NCBI GenBank assembly: GCA_911728455.2
Contig: OU452234.1
Span: 8,529,531 to 8,593,530 of the forward strand
Direction: 5' to 3'
From: Marthasterias glacialis
Lineage: Eukaryota; Echinodermata; Asteroidea; Forcipulatida; Asteriidae
Length of the DNA stretch: 64,000 nucleotides
Under the pieces are notes generated by a model. That model made no database searches and was not told the origin of the DNA. It saw only the letters and a list, made by a program, of their open reading frames with translations. This document shows, one piece after another, positions 1 to 12,300 of this stretch (positions within the stretch are counted from its first letter, which is position 1; the number at the start of each line of letters is the position of its first letter). The translations under genes were made by a program, and so were the position numbers.

Positions 1-3000
1 CTAAAGGTTTCAAATAAATAATTAACTTTAAAAAAAATGTAAGTTTAAACTCTGCATAAGTTTTTTTACTGATTTAAAGTCTTGTTTACATTTTGCAGTT
101 TGAAGAATAGCTTTATAAACAACCTTGTCTGAAAAAATGGTTTTGAAAAAATGATTTCCGCATAATGTAAGGAAAATGGTGCCCCTTTGCAATGCATTAA
201 AAATTGTTGACTATCAAAGCTACTTGACAATAAACATTTAGGTATCAGAACACTGTCTAGCTACAGAGACAAAAGTTACAGGCATGAAGGAAATGTAATA
301 TTTTCAATATTCACATTCATTATTAAATGAACCTGTCACTAATTGACTGATTAACTTGTACAAGCCATTGTATTCAACTGAGGCTGAAAGGGTAACTAGC
401 CTGGCTCCTTTTTGCAGTCCATACTTAAAGATCATTGCTGCTTAAAGGGAACCTGACAAACATCAGGTCTGCATGATAACAATCTAGATAATGAGATACA
501 AATCATTGTACCAAACCGAGGCTGGAAGGGTAAATAGCCTGGCCCCTTTCTGTAGTCAATACTTAAGATCATTGCTGCTTATACGAACCTGACAAACATC
601 ATGTCAGCATGATAACGATCTAGATAATGAGATACAAAGCATCTTGCCCTCAACATGTTCACATTCCCTTCCTGGGACTCATGCATTTGGCATCTGCTAG
701 GTCAGCCCAGTCCTATGGTTCTAATTAACTTGAATTCTCTGTCCTACTTTTTCTTGTCAAAGTTGTTTCTCTGCTCAGAATGTCCTCCCTGCGAGCATGC
801 TTAAAAAAGGGTATCTTAAAAATATTATTTGTAGCAATGTTGAGATACATGGAGTGTAACCTTTTTTTTAACCAAAGATTTAATTTTTTCTACATTTAAT
901 GAACACAAGTTTGATCGGTTACATTCAGGTTTATGCTGTAAATAATATAATATGGGTTTATTCTTATGGTGGGATGATATTTTGAAAGAAGAAGTATTTT
1001 TAAGAACCACAAAATCTTTTTAAAATTACATACATGTAGCTTAAGGCTATAAGGTTGACTAAAAGACAAAGTATAGGATTGATACTAAGCAAGAAATGTT
1101 AAATGTTTGTTTTGAAATCTGAACATGCTGTAAGACAATTTGATAAACAGTTTGTTTTCTTACGATACCAGTTATCATGTGAAAGGTTGCATTTTGAATA
1201 CGAATTGTAAAAACACATACAAAAGAAGCAACAAAAGAAACAATAGATTAGCTTATTGTTGACCACCATTTCAGTCAGATTTTATTTATGATAAATGGTA
1301 TGTTTCTTGAAAACTAGAGGATAGACAGATGAACCAATGTAACAAACTACATGCTGTTAATAATATGTTCTTGAAAAACAGATAATCGGAATGAATGAAG
1401 CTTTCCGAAAACCATTGCGTTATTATTCCTTTAAATGTCTGGGTGTACAGACTCGAATATGAGAGAACATTACAAAATTTCAATCTTACCTGAGACTGTT
1501 TGATGTCTACTTGTATGTCAACCACATCATGTTGAGTCACTACTCGCCCTTATCTGGTTCAAGCAGCCTGAGACTTTAAGATGCCATTGTTTCACACTTT
1601 CCCAAGAAGAACTGGTATATCAGTTTGATGTTGCCAGGTGGAAGATGGAGCTGCAATCAAAGAAGGGGGTGATTTGATTGCAAATGAGGATTGACTTGTT
1701 GTTTGTTCATTACATGGAAAGGATAATGCTACAACTTACAGGCTTTCCTCGTTGAATACAATACCTGTTGCAGACTGCATGTATCTGAATGAAGAAATTA
1801 AGAAATGTTTTCACTGTGCAAAGTTATCTGATGTTATAACTGTGGGCAAGGTTATGGGTTTGAATCCCACCTGAGGTGGCTGTGGAGTTAAAATGATGCT
1901 GGACTCTTGGAAACACTAGTTACTCTCCTTTAGAATATGTACTTTGTACACCAATAAAGGTTCAACTGAAGCATACGTAAAATGCTGAGGAAACTGTGTC
2001 AGTTCATCGAAGTGAATTGTTACGTCAAACACAGAGAAAGTCAAAAGTGTAGAAAAATTTACTCATGTCGTACAATTTGTTTTAAAGTCAATTTGTGCTT
2101 GCCTCTGCCTCAAGTAAAAACTGGGCCCATGTTTCAAAATCTGTGTTAAATGCTAAAGTAATCTTCAGTATTAAAGTATGTGGATTCATCAAAAATACTT
2201 AGCTTAGAAAAAAATCAAGACAAATGGAAACAAGAGACATTAGTAAATATGTATTAAAATATGCTGTGTGCTGTGACATCACCTCCCAGCTTGATATACA
2301 GTGTGTTTACAGTTTACAAGTACCGTGACTCCAGTATTATTATCATAGGCATAGGTACATGTATGCATGATTCCAACCACATACAGTCATTATTAATGAC
2401 GTGATAACTTGAGATAAGCTCTTGCACAAGGGCTTGAATTTTTTTGTTTTGTTATTTTATCAATTGATATTTACGTTAACAAATCTACATTTACTGACGT
2501 CAATTTGTTTTTACATGCAAATGTGGAGCCCTCAATTAGTGTGTAAGAAAACAGGAAGATCACGAGAGCTGTTGGTTTTACACGTGTTTTGTTTTTCAGA
2601 AGTCCAACGATGGTTTATTTGAAACTGTGTTTCTGTAATTTTGTTGAAAAAACTCTGATTGCTGGTGTTAATGTTAGAAAAGAATTGAGATACAGCGGAC
2701 TGAGCTTACATGTCTGAATGTCAGACTAGACGGAGACTAGTCAATTGCTGTGTGCTCAAATGACTCTCATAGTTGCAACCTTTCATTTGTAAATTCAACT
2801 TTGAAACAGCTTTAAAATACACTTAAAATAACGTCCATTGGTCATAACAATAGGATGGAATTGTACATGTTAATTATGTTTATAAAGTACAAAGATAATC
2901 ACTGTATATTAAACCCACAGAAATCGTCAAGGCTAATGTTTTTGCAAAAACAGCTTCTGTTTTTTTTAGCGGTGGGGGTAGGGATTGTTTATGTTTACAG

Positions 3001-3726
3001 CTGTGTACTCTGAAGAAAAAAGCAAAAATAAAATAGATAACACATCATTTACATATTGATAAATGAATTCATAACAAGAAAATTAGGTGTTAATACAACC
3101 CTCATGTCAAGTTCCTGTAAGTAGTCGACTTTGTCATCTCCTCTACTGTTACTCCTTAATCTTCGTTGTCGCTTAAGGCCAACTTTTTGGCCCTTCCCTC
3201 ACTTTTCCGATGAGTGGACAAATGAACATCAAAAGAAACTCACAATCACAGTTTGTTGAAACTTTACAGTACTCGTAGACTCGTAGTCTTGCAGAACATT
3301 TACTTAGATGCAGAATTACCCAATGTCAAGTGCTTGAAACTTTTCTGCTGATGTTTGAAGACGAGTTACAAAAATGAATCATTGAAAGAACAACAACATG
3401 ATGATGTAAGTAGGAGGTTTGGAAAAATCCAGCTCCACTGTTTCCAGGTGCCTCGGTTTCTTTTGTTAAAAGTGAAAAATACAAAACACAACAATCTGTT
3501 GGTTTACTGAAGAAGTTTGAAACAATTTTGAGATGAATCTTTAGTTGATGACCATGTCACTCCAGATGAGCAGTTCAATGTATTCACAACTTGCCCATCA
3601 AATGATTGAAGACAAATTTTCTAGATTGCGATTACAATGTTTTGATGTACCGTCTTCAAGTTGAACATCCATCATTTCCACATCTTGTGACAATCTGTCC
3701 AGGAGTTTGTTGTATTTTCTTTGTTA
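1..3726. other. AT-rich non-coding stretch, left edge
   Basis: No convincing gene. The ORFs here are short and of the length expected by chance in AT-rich DNA. It holds a two-copy 138-bp tandem duplication (361-636), a tRNA B-box-like string near 1859-1875 (GGGTTTGAATCCC) without a clear A box, and a perfect CRE palindrome TGACGTCA at 2495-2502. If the possible minus-strand exon ending at 3727 is real, the stretch from 3726 downward would be its 3'UTR. A minus-strand AATAAA (TTTATT on the plus strand, about 2613) is a possible polyadenylation signal. Confidence 0.6.
361..640 (+). repeat. 138-bp tandem duplication, about two copies
   Basis: Two adjacent diverged copies start at 361 and 499. 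Shared landmarks are GAGGCTG(A/G)AAGGGTAA, TAGCCTGGC(T/C)CCTTT, GATCATTGCTGCTTA, CCTGACAAACATCA and GATAACRATCTAGATAATGAG. A third copy starts around 630 but breaks off. The copies differ by scattered substitutions and small indels, so the duplication is not recent. Confidence 0.9.
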
Positions 3727-4010
3727 CTAATCGCCGGGTGGATTCGCTGTCATTACATCATCATCTGTCCCCATGAAAGAGTGTTTGAAGGCCGTGGCAG
3801 GAGGAGACTGTTTATAACCATTGAAGTAGCGAGATGAGATGTAGCCGTCAGCATCTCTTGCCTTCTGCAATGTTCCAACCCTCCCACTACGGGGATATTC
3901 CGGAATGAGCTCACGTCCCGGCTTGCAGCGGCTTAAATAGCCCCGGCAGTGAAAGAGTTCCTGTGAGAGCTCCGCCAAGACAGAATCGGACACAGAGAGA
4001 CATGCGCCCG
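3727..4010 (-). CDS. possible 3'-terminal coding exon, product unknown
   Basis: A minus-strand frame is open from just after a TAG near 4011 to a TAG at 3727, about 94 codons. Its codon use looks protein-coding (GAT/GAC, GGC, CCC and GCC present) and it is clearly more GC/CpG-rich than its flanks. There is no ATG at the 5' end of the frame, so it would be an internal or terminal exon. Possible acceptors are the AG before 4010 and a CAG at 3865-3867, which would give a 45-codon exon beginning KARDADGY. The carboxyl end is hydrophilic and acidic and finishes DDDVMTANPPGD. There is no membrane segment, and I recognise no family. An alternative is a GC-rich regulatory block that is open by chance. 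Confidence 0.33.
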
Positions 4011-4199
4011 GCTATTCAGGCAGTAAAGGTCTCCTAACGGCCAGCCGATGCAATCCCCACACTGCCATATGTTGTTGGCTATTGTGTACCTACGCTTGTG
4101 TGTGGGCTGAATGACATTTCTTTGATCACACGGACATACCTCTATAAACATTGAAATCTTACTGCGGGGCTCAACCAAAGAACCTGGAACTGGGTGAAT

Positions 4200-6043
4200 T
4201 ACTACCGGAGACTGGGCTCATGAATGGGGGCAACTGGGTGCTTTGAATGGGTTTACACCCTGGCCTTAAAAAGGTGACCTACACTTAAATGCCTCGACTA
4301 GGTTACATCAAAGGCATTGAAGCAAATCTTACACTGAGGAGAATGACCCCCCTCCAAAAAAGGCTAGAGGTTCTCGCAGCGGCTATAATTATACGCTGAT
4401 CTTTTTAGGCATGAAGTTCCTAACATGACCTTATAAATGTGCCAAATTGGTTTCTCATAGGAATAGTGCAGACAAAAAGAAGAAGAACAAAGCTTCTGTG
4501 TTAAGTTTCCAGATGATCTTTTAACATGCACACAACACATGCTAAATTTAAGGGATTGTTTGGTTGCTTTTTGTGGCGGCTTCATCCGAAAAAATCTTGT
4601 TAAAAAAAACGACTGACTCGTGAATGTTTTTTGTCTTGGAATCGATAAACATTTAATTGAGAATTACAGGGTTCAAATGGTTTCATGGTTTGTCTTCACA
4701 AATGAATTGGGTGACTTTGAAATTTGATTGAAACTTCAGTTTAGTTCATGAACCCCACATTCGGTTTCAATACTTACCATCAAAATATTTGTGATGCATG
4801 TAGATGCATGTAATGTAGAGTGCGGAATGTGGCTTGTTTTAAACTTTGATTCATATACATTTATATGTACACCATCATAAATAAATTAGTGTGGAAAACT
4901 AATCCTGATGACTTGTTTGTTATATTGGCCTTAAGGAATTAGTATGTTGGCCCTGAGGATTGAATAGTGACCTACAGGAATGGTTATGTTGGCCCCAAGG
5001 ACTGAATATGTGCTCAGATGAAGTTATATTAACATTGGCCCAGAGATGTGGTTATATTGGCCCTAGAACCTTGGCCCCCCAAAAAAATTGTTAAATTAGC
5101 CCCCAAACTAATTATGGGAATAAAAGAACTTAAGGGCAAAATCTTTGAAGCCAGGGACAATAATGTATCATACGAAATGCTAAGATTAAAGTATCCAATT
5201 TACAATATCAGTTTTTATGATTAGTTATCGCATTCACAGTAAGCATAAGATTTGTAGCAGTTTGGTTTTATTTTTACTTTAAATAACTGTGATCAGTTCT
5301 CTACCAAGCTCTTGTCTTTCTCAGTGCAGTTATAAAAACTGCATGCATGACTGAAAAGTTAGAAAACATTTGCATTGATCATTTTGATTCAAGTGTATGA
5401 AACCATCTGTACAGACTAGTAGCTAAACTACAAGTCTGACAAAGTCAATCCAAAATTGTGTTTGTCGGGTGTCACAACTTTTGTTAAAATGTTGTTCTTT
5501 TTTTCTTCTTCTTCATATACATGTAGAGTCAATCGTTTAGGTTTGATGTATGTTCATCTTTGTTCTTATTTGGTTGCTAATTGCTTAACATTTTGAACCA
5601 TCCTTGTATATGTATATAAACATGTACATGTATTTGGCTGGCCATATTCTCTTTTAAGGTGTTTATTTGCCGAAAAATATATACACACAAAAAAGGAAAT
5701 GCTGTATGTGTACACAAAAAGCACAATTGTTTGAAAGGTATTCAGTGAAAACCAAATGGAAATTCGAATAGAAATCGTTTGTACAACACATGACTGCCAT
5801 TCACATGCCCAAGAAAAGTTTGTACATTTTGAGTGCTACGATCGCTCTTAATTAAACTTAGAAACAACGTGCCCCCGTAATGGATAGACCAAGACTTGAT
5901 TTCCCCAAAAGTCAATAACAAAACTCATTTCATTTAGTGGCATTAATCATTGGCAATATATATTGTTAAAATGCGTACAATGTCTTTGAAATACAAACAC
6001 GGTGAAATGACTTACACGTAACAGTACTTAAACACCCACATAC
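4200..6043. other. AT-rich non-coding stretch
   Basis: No gene seen. It contains a degenerate array of TTGGCC-containing units (4920-5080), several TACATGTA-type strings around 5515-5635 and short homopolymers. If the exons on either side are real and belong to one minus-strand gene, this would be an intron. Confidence 0.55.
4920..5080 (+). repeat. degenerate tandem repeat around TTGGCC
   Basis: TTGGCC recurs at 4925, 4947, 4989, 5035, 5057 and 5071. It is usually preceded by GTTAT or GTATG and followed by a purine-rich AAGGA-type tract. Spacing is irregular (14-46 bp), so this is an old, decayed array. Confidence 0.5.
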
Positions 6044-6142
6044 CTCTGTGTAATGTCTCCGTCCACAGCTCGGGAGCCAATTCAGATGGGCACCATTCCC
6101 GCAGAGGACGTCCAAAAGTGTTGAGCAGACCGACAAAAACAC
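6044..6142 (-). CDS. possible 99-bp internal coding exon, product unknown
   Basis: On the minus strand a segment is bounded by an acceptor (TTTTAATTCAG, ending at 6143) and a strong donor (GTATGT at 6038-6043). It is 99 bp, a multiple of three, with two bases completing a split codon at the start and one left over at the end (symmetric 1-1 phase). It translates without stop to 32 complete codons including FGRPLREWCPSELAPELW, with coding-like codons and higher GC than the flanks. Symmetric phase is common in modular extracellular proteins, but I recognise no domain. It may belong to the same minus-strand gene as the possible terminal exon near 3.8-4.0 kb. Confidence 0.35.
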
Positions 6143-9124
6143 CTGAATTAAAATTGTTCTCTGCTTTCGCTTGACTCAAGGAAATGGGCAGTTCCATCAT
6201 TTCATTGCTTAATCTTAATACTAGGCTTATTGCTTGGCCTTTTCTCCATCTTGTTGGATGTTTTATTATTTTGTTCTTGGTTTGTGTGTGTGTGTTTTTT
6301 TTCCCCCGTTCTGAGCCACTAGAAACATGCAATGTGACTATATAGTCGGACTTGTAGATTTAGCCCCAAATAACGTGTGGGCGTCTTACAGCGCTGCAAA
6401 GTCCCGGCACATGAGCATTGAGTGATCACTATATGTAACCCATCCCAATTTGGTTTTTTCCCGCTTCTTCCATCTGTTTTCGCCATCATTTGCCGTTCCT
6501 CATTATCCAACCCACATTTCATCTTTTTTCTTGGATCCTCTGTATATCAGTGGAATTCAGATGCTGATGCTGCATGTTTCACTCCACCATGGTGATGTTT
6601 TTCTCTTCACAGCACTTGACCTTGTTATCAAGCCAGTTTCAGCATCATTGCCTTGCGTTATCTCAACTGTTTTTTCCCTTTTCACCACCGCCGAGTTGTT
6701 CCCCAAACTGCACCCCACTAGAGGATTCATGAAACAAACAAATAATAGCAAGCTCACTTCAGGTTCAAGTCTCCCAGCTGGAATATGCTGATATTCATAC
6801 AAATCAAAAATGGCTACACGGAGCTAAGTCAGACGATGTTGCAGAGAGAGAGATGCAAATGGGTAGTGATGGTCAAGAAGTATGCTGGTGCAGGCGGCCT
6901 GCTTGCATCGGCCTCATCACCAGCGCTACTGGCCAGCCAACTGCGGACTCGGCTCTGCAATCTCGGGGCTGTGTATCCATACACTGTGCTATTTTGGCCC
7001 GCGCCTGCTGGCTACCCATCAGACCTGTTAGTGAACCGGTGTGAGATATCCCTCCGCCCACACTGTCTGGATGCCTTTACAGCATCCGTGATGAGCTGGA
7101 TCTTCAAAGCCTGCATCAGCAACTCTCTTACTCATGCCTTGTGAACCCTGACCCACAGTTAATCATTTATTGTAACATGTGTTGTTACAAGAACTTCCAG
7201 AATGCTGGATATTTCCCTTACTGTGAAAACTTGTTGTCTTTACAGCATCCAATACAATTGTTATTTTAATCAGTTCATACAAAAAGTCTCCTTAAAAAAA
7301 ACAAATCTTTAAAAAGAACTATCCAGTTAACATATCGGTTTTCATTGCCAAATTGAATGGCAAATTTAGATCTATTTCTACCCTTTCTTTAAAAATAAAT
7401 TGTAAAAATAAGCTATTACTTTATCTGCCTAAAAACATGTTTGTACGCCACAACTGAATCATACAGTAACTGCAAATCACACTTCTAAAAGGAAACATTG
7501 TATGTGTTATTTAAATACTTCTTAAAACATGTTTGTGAACATTCCACACAATTTTTTACTTGCCGTTACTACTTAATTCCCACTTCGGCAGATAGTGTAC
7601 TTAACCCCCATGTGCCTGCAGTAGTCCTAATGTACCATGATAACAGCTTTTCAACAACCATTTATGGGCTAGTTTTTGAAGTGACTTTTTTTCCCGTAAC
7701 AGCTTTTGAAGTCATGAAAAGTATTTAAACAGTTTCTTGATACACTCTTCCCCCCCCCCCCCAAAGAAACATTCATCATTAAAATATAAAATGTTACATT
7801 GAAAAATCAATTAACTTCCAGGATAGAGTTATCTTCTTAAGTGTTTTCCCATTTGACAAAATACATCCTCAATTCCCTTGAATAATTTGTTGGCCTTTTT
7901 TAGTCCGCAAACTTGGTGAAAAGCTACTTAAATTTTCTGTTTTTCCAGTTCTCAGTACCAATAAATATACATGAAACTCTTCATAATTTAGTGTAAATAC
8001 TTTTAATTGTTTTACCAAAAGTCTACCCTTTCCCTTTTGTGTGTGTGTGTGTGTGTGTGTATTAAGGAATGCTTGAACTTTTTGCGGAATTTCTGAACTT
8101 TACTTAAACACCTTTCAGTGATGTAGTTTGGTTTTGTTCTAACGATCTGTTGATGATGAACAGCCGTAGTTCAAGACTAAGTTCAGAATCTGTATTTCTA
8201 AATGCCTGTTATCCAAATCACAAGGGTTATGATCAGTGATTAAATTCAACTCTTTGTGCGGGTCAGATTAAAGGAGATAATAACAATGTTAAGATGCAAT
8301 ACAGTATTTAATTACATTAGTTGAATACACAGCAAGAAATACCAAAAACAGCTGCGCAGATACTTTGAGCTTAAACTGTTCACAGTTTTACATGAGCTGT
8401 TAATTGGCGAGACGAATTTCAATTTAAAATGGTCTGGCGCGAAGGAATAGGGTTTAATATGCTCAGCATTTCTGAAAGGCTAAAAGTCTGTTATATAGAG
8501 AACTTCACATCTGTGGTAAACACAAGTCTTCCTTCATAACTCCAGTTTGAAGACATTCTACCTTTCACCTTCTGTAGTTCATTGTTATTGGTAAAAATTT
8601 ATGGACTTATACATGTAGTTTCCCTGCCAGTAGCTGACTGTAATATTCATCTTTTTTTCTTGCCACCCTGATTTGTAAGTGCTTTAGATGTGATATCAAA
8701 TGGAAATTTTGTTACAATGATATTTACCAAAATATTATTACATTAGTTTCTACGTCTTAATGTTTCACCCTTAGAATAATTTGAGGCAATTTATACCTTG
8801 TGAAGAAACGGATATTAACATTACTACAAGCAAATACCACACAGTCCAAATTGCTGCTGAATTCCTGGCTAATATATCTCCAACATGGATCAAAGGCCAA
8901 TCAAGGGCCACCAAATATCCTGCTCCGAGTTCTTCCTCTTTTAACCCACGTCCCTCATATCCGGCCCCATCCCAAACACCCCTCCAAGCCCCGCTATCAA
9001 TTTAATTACATTTAATCCCATCTCGGCAAAGTAGGTTCAGAGCCAAAAATATGCCCCAAATTCCTGACAAGAATCTAAAAGCAATGGATACGGGGGCAAC
9101 CAAAGGACAGGTTGAGATATTTGA
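6143..9124. other. non-coding stretch with one GC-rich island
   Basis: No supported gene. A GC-rich block at 6850-7140 stands out against AT-rich flanks and is open in more than one frame on both strands, so no single reading is favoured. The rest is AT-rich, with a C13 tract at 7750-7762 and a (GT)n microsatellite near 8038-8060. Confidence 0.5.
8038..8060 (+). repeat. (GT)n microsatellite
   Basis: About eleven uninterrupted GT dinucleotides followed by ATTAAGG. Confidence 0.95.
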
Positions 9125-9310
9125 TTTTGTTTCTGTCGGGCCGGCACACCACTTGGCAAACGATCCGCGTCGCCCCTGTTGCCAGTTATAGCCCGGGAGT
9201 CACGGTACACTGTTCTTAGGGCTCCCTACCAATTGATCCCCTGCCAGGCATGCTAGCGAGCGGCAGTGTGTCGCGTGTCGCTCTGAGTCGGGCTGCCATG
9301 GGATTTTGAT
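9125..9310. promoter_or_regulatory. CpG-rich island of unknown role
   Basis: This short block is rich in CpG (CCGGC, CCGCGTCGCC, GCGAGCGG, TCGCGTGTCGC, AGTCGGG) inside AT-rich, CpG-poor DNA. On the minus strand an ATG in good context (CCCATGG, 9297-9299) opens a 27-codon frame closed by a TAA at 9216-9218, with a possible donor GTAGGG before that stop. It could be a promoter or first exon of a minus-strand gene, a conserved enhancer, or a fragment of a GC-rich repeat. The sequence alone does not decide. Confidence 0.3.
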
Positions 9311-12300
9311 AACTTCAGACAGAGCGGTATTTGAGAAAAGGCCTTGGGTAAGAGACCCACATCAGTTCAATGTTTGGTGTATACTCATCCAGGGGGGCCC
9401 TCCGGTTATACCCAGCATGATGCTTAAGAGTGTACTTTGAGTGGTTACATATACCAGACAGCTGGTTGCACTGTCAGGCAGGCCCTGTTTTTCTAAGGTA
9501 ATTTCCCAGCCTTTGCCATCGGTGTGAAGTTAATGCATTTGTTAGAGTGGGTTTATTATAACCAAATTCAAACTGCAGAATTTCTATTCTTATTTCTGCT
9601 CCTGTAATAGATTTGAACTATTTCAGTGTTTGTCTCTGATTTGATATTTACAGATCGTGATGTGTTGGCATTGTTAACACCTTGTTTTATTTGATAGAGG
9701 AGTGAACTATGTAAATTGACAAATAAATTTGATATATACTGTAAGTCAAGACAAGCTGTGTTTTGCCCATATAGTCATACCTGAGCTGCACAAGTTTAAT
9801 TTAACCTCTCCATCTAAACCAGCTGACCTTAATTTGCTGCAAATATTCTACATGTTCAGTTATAAACAGAAACTAAATTTAATTTAAGCTGGATACGAAG
9901 GTGAACAACCCTTAATTACAAATAAACCCATTTCCTGAAAAGTTAAGAAAATGTCAGTGTTGGAAATTACACCCGTTTGCCATTTGCAGTAACTGACATT
10001 AGATAATTGGGATGCTTCACAATTTTGACTCGGTCATCGTCATTCAAACTGATAATGTTGTTGTTTTGTGAAAAATTTAACCTTTTCTGGAGTGGAGGGT
10101 GGAGTATTTGCCTCTGGCCATATCCAACCCAGAAGGAGTTTGGGTTAGCTGTGAGTCTTCATCGGTACCCTCTGTCTGTCCGATGGGACTACATCAGCTG
10201 TCTGTGGCATGATGGCAGGACGCCAATCATTTTTCTCACCTGGTTTGGTACAGGGCTCTGCTGGATGTGTAAGAGTTATGAGTACATGCCCCTATCACTA
10301 CCAGCGGACTTGCTTACTTCTCATCAGGTTTCTGAATTGGAGTGCTCTACAGCAACTGTCTGGATACACTATAGTCTAATGCCAACAACACATCCTTGGT
10401 TAATGTTATGTTAAAAGACAATTAAAGAGTCAAGTTTTGCCTGTTGTGATCTCTGACCACGTTCCATCAAGCCAAATTTGCCTAACATTGAGAAGTTGTG
10501 ATTAGTGGTAACAGGTCACCAGACAAAACACCGTTTTATATTGAGTGTTTTATCACTGGTTCCCTTCTTATTTGTAGGTTAATTTGTTAAGCAGTGTTTG
10601 ACTGCTAAGCAGTTCTTTAAATTCGGCCATGGTTAAATCTTTTAATTGGCTCTTTAGTGTTTTTCTAATTACAAAATCAAGATAACGGTGACTGAACATA
10701 TCAAACTTAAGAAGTTTGAATGAACTTTTTTAAAGAGTATCTTAAAATCAGAACAACGAAAGGTAATTATTTGTTTCCACCAAAAGACAAAGAAGCCACT
10801 TCAGTGGATTTTAACAGATTGTTCTTAAGACTAGATTCTTAGATTAGAATCCAAAATTAATATTGCACCAACCCATAAACTGTGTTATTTACTTTTATTA
10901 TTGAAAATCCAGCAAATAAACAATCAGTCTTTATGTCATTTAAGGTTTTTTTTTAAGTTGTTGATCAAGCACAGAAATTAAAAGAGTTTGACATTTTGGA
11001 AATTAATTGGCCACATGTCTTGACAGGTTTGGATTATTAAGAGGTGAGACAGAGATTTGTGTTTAAACCCAAAGAATTACTCTGGATTCCAAAGCCAATA
11101 TAAAAATCTGATCTGGAAATCAAATTTATTTCAGGTATTCCTTAAGTGATAAAATATGTTCTCATGAACCTGGGAAAATGGCTGCTAGATCTTTCACAGG
11201 GTCAGTACCGATCACCCTGTGTTCAATAAAATATTATTTGTTTGACAGTTAAAGAAGACAAATTGTGTTTGTTTACAACTAATATGAGGTAAATAAATGA
11301 TTCACAAATGTGAAATGATTACCAACAGATTAAGTACAGATTAGTTAGGAGTGAATGGCACTGCATTGGATACCTACAAAGTTCTTTCTCAATGGCATAA
11401 TTAAGATGAAAGAATCTTTAAACTTTTGTAGGTTAAAGAATTCGTTGTGTTTTTGACTTAATGACCAATCGGCATTTTGGGGGAAAATGAGGTTGAATGG
11501 TGTTAGGGTTATTTTTTGGGTTTGATTTCAATTGTGAAATGTTTTAATCCAATTTCCAGATGGTTTTGGAGTAACAGACACCCCCCCCCCCCCTCCCGAT
11601 CGGCAAATCAGCCCAAAAGTAACATTTTGTTTTTGTCATACTGATGAATCCGTTCAGTGAGTTGGTAACCCTTATTACTGTGGATGTGTTTCACACGTGT
11701 TTTACGCATTGCGTATAAATAGTACCAGTTTCTCACTGCGGGCAGAGGGGAGTGATTGTTTTTACCATATTTTTGCAAAACCTAAAGTTTTGAAATGTTT
11801 TGCCATCTCAAACTTCTAATATCTTTGAATTTGGACTAAGGACATCTCTACGACTCTCAATGATTTTGATTGGATCATAAAAAGGTATGTAAAGTCGAGA
11901 ACTTTTTATGTTTCGATCACGTACATGTATGTCTGTGTACAAACACATGGAGGTGAATACACGTGATTGTAAGTTATATTTTTGTACATAGTGACGGATA
12001 AGCGGCGAATCAGCATACGTTTGTGCACAATTTCAATTTTTTTTTTTTTTACATTAGTGACAAATAAGTTCAAGACATCGTTAAGAATATTTAAACAGTA
12101 TATTTTTCCAAAATACATATGGGTACATGACAAGACAATATCCCTTAACACACAGATACAGAAATCTGATGAGTTTGTTATAAAACGAGCTGTGAAAAGT
12201 ATGAGTGAAAAAGTTCACCAACTTAAAATTTGATTTACTCAAAACATGTTATTTGTTGATTAATCACAGTTGACAAAAACACAATGAATTTGCTCCTCTC

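Noticed and set aside
2600..2638. 13-codon terminal exon after GTTTTGTTTTTCAG on the plus strand
   Set aside because: The acceptor is good but the frame is too short to distinguish from chance, and no partner exon was seen.
10007..10414. 135-codon plus-strand ORF
   Set aside because: Trp/Cys-rich composition, no splice context and no family likeness. A length expected about once by chance.
11195..11221. histone-type or regulatory RNA stem-loop (CACAGGGT/ACCCTGTG)
   Set aside because: It is a perfect 8-bp stem but with an 11-base loop and no match to the histone 3' stem-loop or any RNA family I know.
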